Source: Leptasterias polaris (taxonomy: Eukaryota > Echinodermata > Asteroidea > Forcipulatida > Asteriidae). From it: DNA of 64,000 nucleotides. The stretch is from NCBI GenBank assembly GCA_037783415.1, contig JAZGTN010000003.1:4936501-5000500 (forward strand), read 5' to 3'. The position numbers and the translations under genes are program-made. The notes under the pieces are model-generated. The model saw only the letters and a program-made list of their open reading frames with translations. It did no database searches and was not told the DNA's origin. This document shows, one piece after another, positions 59,101-64,000 of the stretch. Every line of letters begins with the position of its first letter. Position 1 is the first letter of the stretch.

Positions 59101-60943
59101 AAGACAAATTTTTTCAACATTGTTCCAACTTTTTGAAAGGAAACCCACTTGAGCCACGGTCTTTTTTCACCCTCGTGTCATCCGTTTCAGAATATCCCGG
59201 ATCCCGAAACACTTATCGAAAAAAGCCGTCCGTCAAACCGTGAGAGCAGCATGCCACGTTTGGAGCAATCGGTCCCCGTTGAGATTTGACGAAGTCCGAT
59301 CTGGTCGCGCGGACATTAATATCAAGTTCATGGGAACTATGGACCACGGGGACAGGCGAGCCTTCTGGCGTCCCATGGAGGAGGTGGCCCACGGATTCCC
59401 CCCGACCGACTCGGAGTTGCCCGGTGATATCCACTTGGACGCCTCGGAGAGCTACACTTTTGGAGAAGACGGAGGTATGTTTGATTGTTTTTGTTTTTGT
59501 TTTTTCACAGTTAACAGTTATACAAATGACAAGTTAGCTTGCCGTTTCGCTGGTCGGCCAGCGGAACAGTGATTGGCTCACTTTAGTTGCTCCAATTTGT
59601 TTCTTTGATTTCATAATTCTTTCTCCATCTTTCAACAATTATTCATGGACTCATGGAAATCCACCCCAAAAATGAATTATCCAAGGGTGAAACTTACAAT
59701 CCTTGTTTGTGACCTTTGCTTTTTCTCAAACGACCTCCACACCACATGATTGTAAATCAGTTACGGTACTGTTACATACCATTTTAAACCAGGTCAGGGC
59801 CAAACTACGGAGTCCAACAGAGGACATGCAAAGTGCATTTTTGCTCTGTGCGCGCGCGGTGAAATTCTATAGTCCCGAGGGACTTTTCCAGTTCATAGCC
59901 GTCCGGCGTACGTGACAAAATGCACATTTTTCCATGTCACTTCAAAGACTCCATACGATCTAACCTCAGGCGTTGGATTAAGTCACCATGTGCCTTCGAA
60001 TGATAACATTGCTCTTCCTGGCAGCGGAAATATCACTGGTGCACGAGGGCGTACCTCGCTAATCACTAGCACGACCCCAACCTGTATGAAATTTAGACAA
60101 ATGTTCACGGCATTTTGACCTGTGTAGTATCACTCGATCAATCCACAATCATCACGGCAAGGAACATTTCAAAATGCTACATATTTTTGTAATCTTTTGA
60201 ACACATTTTCAGTATTGTAATTTGTGTACATGTCGATTTACCCATACGGTTAAGTTTCATCCATTGTCGATACGTACGTAACAGCAAACGATTTCCCTGG
60301 CATAGCAGAGCAACATGCTACACAAAATGTATCAGTTGCTACCCACGATTTGCTATTCAATACTTGGGATCCAGTGTGCACAACATAAGTTCAGTCAAGA
60401 TGTCTTGCTACTCGCAAAATTGTTGGACAAAATCGTTCCCTGCGTAACGTATACCCAGTTTGAAACCATGATTCGGTCAAGGCAATAATAGCAGGTTGTT
60501 TGTTTAAACCAATTTATTTTCTGCTGTGTGTAGGCCTATAGCCATAAAACATGTATGCCCCTGTTTGTCAACCTCCAGCTCGAATTTACACCCATGTTTA
60601 CACCAGCACCCAAATTTGTCACATTCATTTATTTCGTTTTAACAAATTATTGTTCCTCCATGAGTGCAGTGACACTCCCGTTTATTTGTACACCGTTTAT
60701 TTATTTACACCTGTTTCTTTTCTCCCATCCTTTCTTGCGCCAGGAATCTATCTGCACCAGCTCCTCGTCCATCTGCTCGGTCACACCCTGGGCTTAGGTC
60801 ACTCTCCGGACCCCCAGTCCGTCATGAACCCTGCCGTGCGACCCTATGACCCCGAGTTTGCCCTCTCCAAGAATGACATGACGGGCTTGCACTCCCTCTA
60901 CGGCAGGAAAAAGAGAGACAGCGTGCGACACCGTCGCCATTGA
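53121..60943 (+). CDS. Matrix-metalloproteinase-like protein, hemopexin-less, catalytic Glu lost (288 aa)
   Basis: Exons 53121-53234, 57647-57915, 59191-59474 and 60744-60943 join in phase with GT-AG borders. Residues 1-20 are a signal peptide (MFALLYAVVLLCLSGRAVSG). The propeptide holds EWLQKYGYI and a cysteine switch PRCGCGD (C95; the family norm is PRCGxPD). The catalytic domain shows AACHVWSNRSPLRFDEV, RADINIKF, structural-zinc ligands H180 and D182 (MDHGD), H195 (VAHGF), and DIHLDASE (H209). The zinc-helix reads VHLLGHTLGLGHS: H232, H236 and H242 are kept, but the general-base glutamate expected at 233 is Leu. The Met-turn is kept (SVMNP, M250). The protein stops shortly after SLYG with a basic tail containing RKKR, so no hemopexin domain follows. 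Zinc may bind, but peptide hydrolysis should be lost. All splice sites and frames are intact, which argues against simple decay. Confidence 0.9.
53235..57646 (+). other. Large first intron of the MMP-like gene
   Basis: 4.4 kb without a supported exon. It holds an open frame at 54617-55060 (147 codons, unrecognised, ending in a G run, probably fortuitous), a palindromic repeat at 55070-55290, a G run at 55023-55044 and a C run at about 56517-56530. Confidence 0.55.
55070..55290. repeat. Palindrome-rich repeat (tggtgttaaaattaacacca)
   Basis: 'tggtgttaaaattaacacca' is self-complementary, and variants ('gtgttaaacgaacacc', 'ggtgtcaattttaacactcc') recur over about 200 bp. This is typical of a small dispersed palindromic repeat. 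Confidence 0.6.
58245..58405 (+). repeat. Dispersed hairpin repeat, copy 2 of 2
   Basis: The reverse complement of 49090-49238: 'agtggtccgctggccagatg' at the left, then 'ggttcggctggctagttcag' and 'tatgggctagtgaaaaggct'. It lies in intron 2 of the MMP-like gene and produces a fortuitous open frame. Confidence 0.7.
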
Positions 60944-62620
60944 CCTGAGAAGGAGGTTCATCAGAGTGAATAAAGAAAACTTTCTCGTGTGAGCAAGCTC
61001 GACGAATTACGCAGAATAAGGCATCTCAAAAATTGCCAGCTAGGATATCAAAAACATTATCTGTGGTTGCCAGACGAAGACCAGACCGGAGAAAACCAAT
61101 ATGATTTTTGTAATTAAAAACCGTATCCGCTAAATCACTTTTATCGATGGTGTGACCTTCCCCCCCCCCCCCCACCCCCAAACCAAAAATAACAACCACC
61201 CCACACGATGAACCACAAACCAAAACTGACATCGATACTCCACCGTGGCCCTAAATCTTTCTACCTTATTTGTATATAAATGATTACTAGTAAAGAAAGC
61301 GAAGGAATCAGTTTGGTAAGGTCTTTGTTTTAACTTTAAGCAAGATTTAAAAAGCTGACTTGACTACTCAGCAGAATGATTCTTCATAGGGGTCCGTAAA
61401 AAAACTGGACAGAAATTGAACTGGCCAAATTCCAAGGCACGTTTACGGCCATGGAATCACGCGCCTTATTACAGGGCGCCGTAGTTTTATTTGAAGTGCT
61501 TGGGCGGTGGGACCATTTCACAGAGCTGTATAGGCACAGCAAGTAGCTCAGCACAACATTATGGTATATGTTTACCAGAAAAAAAAGGTTGCAAGCCAAA
61601 ATACCATATCACAGTCAAGAGTCATCTGCGACTGGTATCCAACTTAGTTTTGCTCTACAGAAAATTGTTAAGCAATATTTTCTGTCAAGTGATTCAGTAA
61701 CGACAGAATTTGTGGCCTCGGGAGACAAAGAAAACAACAATTATTGCGTAATTTGAAGAGCTCCGTGTATATTAATTTTTATGCCTTGTAAATAAGCTGT
61801 AAAGATAACAAACGAAATACTCTGCCGAACTTTTTTGAACTTTTATTTTTTATCAACCAAAGATATACTAATCACACTATTTTCTATTAATCTGTAATAT
61901 CTTTTATGTAAACTTTTTGTTTGATAAGCTTCTGAATTTAATGTGTGTATAATAAAATATTGTAAAAAGTTTACCCTCTACAGCGGTCATGATATTGTAT
62001 ATGATTGTGTGTGATGAGAAATACATGATTTATTTCGGAGTTTCAATGACTTTTGTAATGACATTACGATTTTGATCTGGGTTTATAGTCGTCAAAACAT
62101 AGACTAAGGACATTTGGAGATATGCGCCCGGTGTGACACACTATCCGTTCAGGTGTGCAATTTAAAACGAAACACCGACAACACCGACAACGCAATGCCT
62201 GATCTTTATAAACAGTGATCTAGTTTATGTGTGTGGACAAACATGGTTCTTCCCAGGAACTGTGTTTTACTTTCAAAAAAATCCTGCGTGGGCTATAAAT
62301 AGTTATGTATTCTAAATCCTAAAATAACATAATTCTAAGAATAACCACAGGTGCGATAGGTGTTGACATTTCGAAGTTTATACTTGACTCGTTTTTGGAT
62401 GCACTTTGCTTCGAATGTTTTTCACCGGCCGAAAAGAGCAGCCATCTTGAATACGTAAAACTGTATCTTGAAGTTAACCAGAAACTTCAGCAAAACAAAT
62501 CGAAGCAAATTATTTACTTCAAACAGTGAGTATATTGACATGTGACTCGGTTTGCGACTTCTGTTGATCAATGGGCCCGTTAAAAATGCGTCTACAACGT
62601 AAGCTGGTGCCCGTTGATAC
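60944..62620 (+). other. 3' UTR and flank of the MMP-like gene
   Basis: AATAAA at 60969-60974 lies only 26 bases after the stop; another at 61951-61956 would give a 3' UTR of about 1 kb. A family A repeat sits at 61503-61690 and a C run at about 61161-61171. Confidence 0.5.
61503..61690 (+). repeat. Family A dispersed repeat copy
   Basis: 'gggaccatttcacagagctg', 'agtagctcagcacaacatta', 'ttgcaagccaaaataccat' and 'gcgactggtatccaacttag' follow the same order as the copies near 8367 and 14697. Confidence 0.7.
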
Positions 62621-62628
62621 TGTTCAAA

Positions 62629-63523
62629 GGACCAGTAATACTTCAACTAAGATGGTTTGTTCATGTTTATCTTTGATTGGTGGAGATCATTGTTCTTTCA
62701 TGTGTGATTTATAATCGATTCCTCAAGATTGGTTGTTGTCGTTTTTGTGTACTTCGGTGCAAGTTCGTTGTTTTCTGGTCCCGGGTGGCGGCTCTCGTGA
62801 TGCCCCAAAATAGATACTGGCTTGGCGTCTAACATCCCTTGTGGAAGTTGCTATGTTCCCGTTGGGAGAATCAAAGTAACCAAATAGTTAATGTTCCCTA
62901 AAATCTGGGTTTAGTTTCAGATTGAACGGGTCGCTTTGCAACCTTTACCTATGACCCGCCATTCCTGAGGCCAAGCCCGGTAAACGAATGTTTTAGTTGT
63001 TTTACGGTATTTTTTATTTATCCCGTTAATATCTGTTGAAAGGACCAAGGACCAGTAATAATACTTCAACTAAGATGCGTTTGTTCATGTATATCTTTGA
63101 TTGGTGGAGAGCATTGTTCTTTCATGTGTGATTTATAATCGATTCCTCAAGATTGGTTGTTGTCGTTTTTGTGTACTTCTTTGCAAGTTCGTTGTTTTCA
63201 GGTCCCGTGGCGGCTCTCGTGATGCCCAAAATAGAAACTGTTGTTCAGTTTCTGATTATCGCGGTTGATACCGTCTTTGTTCATAACAAGAGACGAATAG
63301 GGAAAGAATGTTCCTTTGGCCAGCTGGCTTGGTGTCTAAAGTCCCTCGTGGAAGTTGCTGAGTTCCCGTCGGGAAAATCCAAGTAACCAAATAGTTAATG
63401 TTCCTTCAAATCTGGGTTTAGTTTCAGATTGAACGGGTCGCTTTCCAAAATTTACTTACGACCCGCCATTCCTGAGGCCAAGGCCGGTGAACGAATGTTT
63501 TACAGTATTTTTTATTTATCTCT
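62629..63523. repeat. Tandem duplication of a ~420-bp segment
   Basis: Units about 62629-63024 and 63049-63523 share 'ggaccagtaata', 'tcttgattggtggaga'-type and 'ttcatgtgtgatttataatc' blocks, 'ggcggctctcgtgatgccc', 'aatagttaatgttcc' and 'acccgccattcctgaggcca' in the same order. The second unit has an extra ~70 bp in the middle. The copies differ by perhaps 5-8 percent, so the duplication is not recent. No gene recognised. Confidence 0.85.
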
Positions 63524-64000
63524 GAGATGTCCGCGGTTGCTTTTAGTAGTGTCGTAAAAAATCCAAGACATTTTGAACTTAAGCATGATGGAGGAAGTAG
63601 GGCGAGGAGGTTGAGGGCTTGTAGTGGTGGTAGGCACGTAAGCCAGATTTGGATTGATTGATTATTGTAATGTTGCTTATCGTTGCTGTTTGTGGCTACT
63701 TGGACTGTGAGTGAGTGGTTTAATTAATGGCATGTATACCTTGGAATACCGGGAACGTGGATGGGAAATGTAGGTCATACAAATAAACCGAATGCTGGGT
63801 GGAGAGAGTTGGCGCATTCCAAGAGGGCCGTGAACTTATACTTACCCTGTGTAGGCTATGCAATCTCTCAGAGCGGCCTGCGTGGTCTTGGGTTGGAGAT
63901 TTATGGACTTGTGATGAAGGCGGTTTGAAATTGAAAACGATTTGCAGAATGTTCAATCTGGACAAAGGTATTTTCAATCAAGAAAACGCTTGCCAACTTT
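63524..64000. other. Window edge, nothing recognised
   Basis: An 85-codon minus-strand frame at 63720-63977 has no recognisable similarity or signal. No repeat boundary was seen. Confidence 0.4.

Overview
The window looks like nuclear DNA of a marine deuterostome invertebrate, most likely an echinoderm. This is inferred from intron-rich genes with GT-AG splice sites, AT-rich introns full of tRNA-derived SINEs, CR1/L2-type LINE pieces and palindromic MITEs, many poly-G/poly-C runs, and a short hemopexin-less MMP-like gene. I cannot name the species. All gene models were spliced by eye from open frames, donor/acceptor sites and phase.

Layout. (1) 618-9349 (+): the 3' nine exons of a gene whose product ends a TBC-like domain and continues into a long charged coiled coil. 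(2) 12809-21711 (-): a complete nine-exon mitochondrial proline dehydrogenase gene (543 aa), convergent with gene 1; its introns hold two LINE fragments. (3) 22046-29786: a 7.7-kb composite transposon with matching ends and a perfect 9-bp target duplication, starting about 340 bp upstream of the proline dehydrogenase ATG. Inside are a second reversed copy of the same element, an AT-rich insert and a 5'-truncated Penelope-like retroelement with intact reverse transcriptase plus GIY-YIG endonuclease and a candidate minimal hammerhead ribozyme. (4) 32038-33513 (+) and 34348-39470 (-): a convergent pair, a 205-aa acidic protein with a P2X7-type intracellular cysteine-rich domain and a 782-aa, ten-exon THAP-domain protein with a DDE transposase-like core. 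(5) 41074-42110: a palindromic minisatellite-armed element with 6-bp target duplication. (6) 42.1-51.8 kb: largely gene-free, with MITEs and a LINE 3' end. (7) 51836-52745: a second minisatellite-armed palindrome (42-bp units). (8) 53121-60943 (+): a four-exon matrix-metalloproteinase-like gene (288 aa, no hemopexin) whose catalytic glutamate is replaced by leucine. (9) 61-64 kb: 3' flank with a SINE and a tandem duplication of about 420 bp.

The host genes are not an obvious pathway. The likeliest biological novelties are the THAP-DDE/P2X7-like pair (a possible two-gene transposon or domesticated unit), the predicted catalytically dead MMP, and the nested element with its ribozyme-bearing Penelope-like insert.
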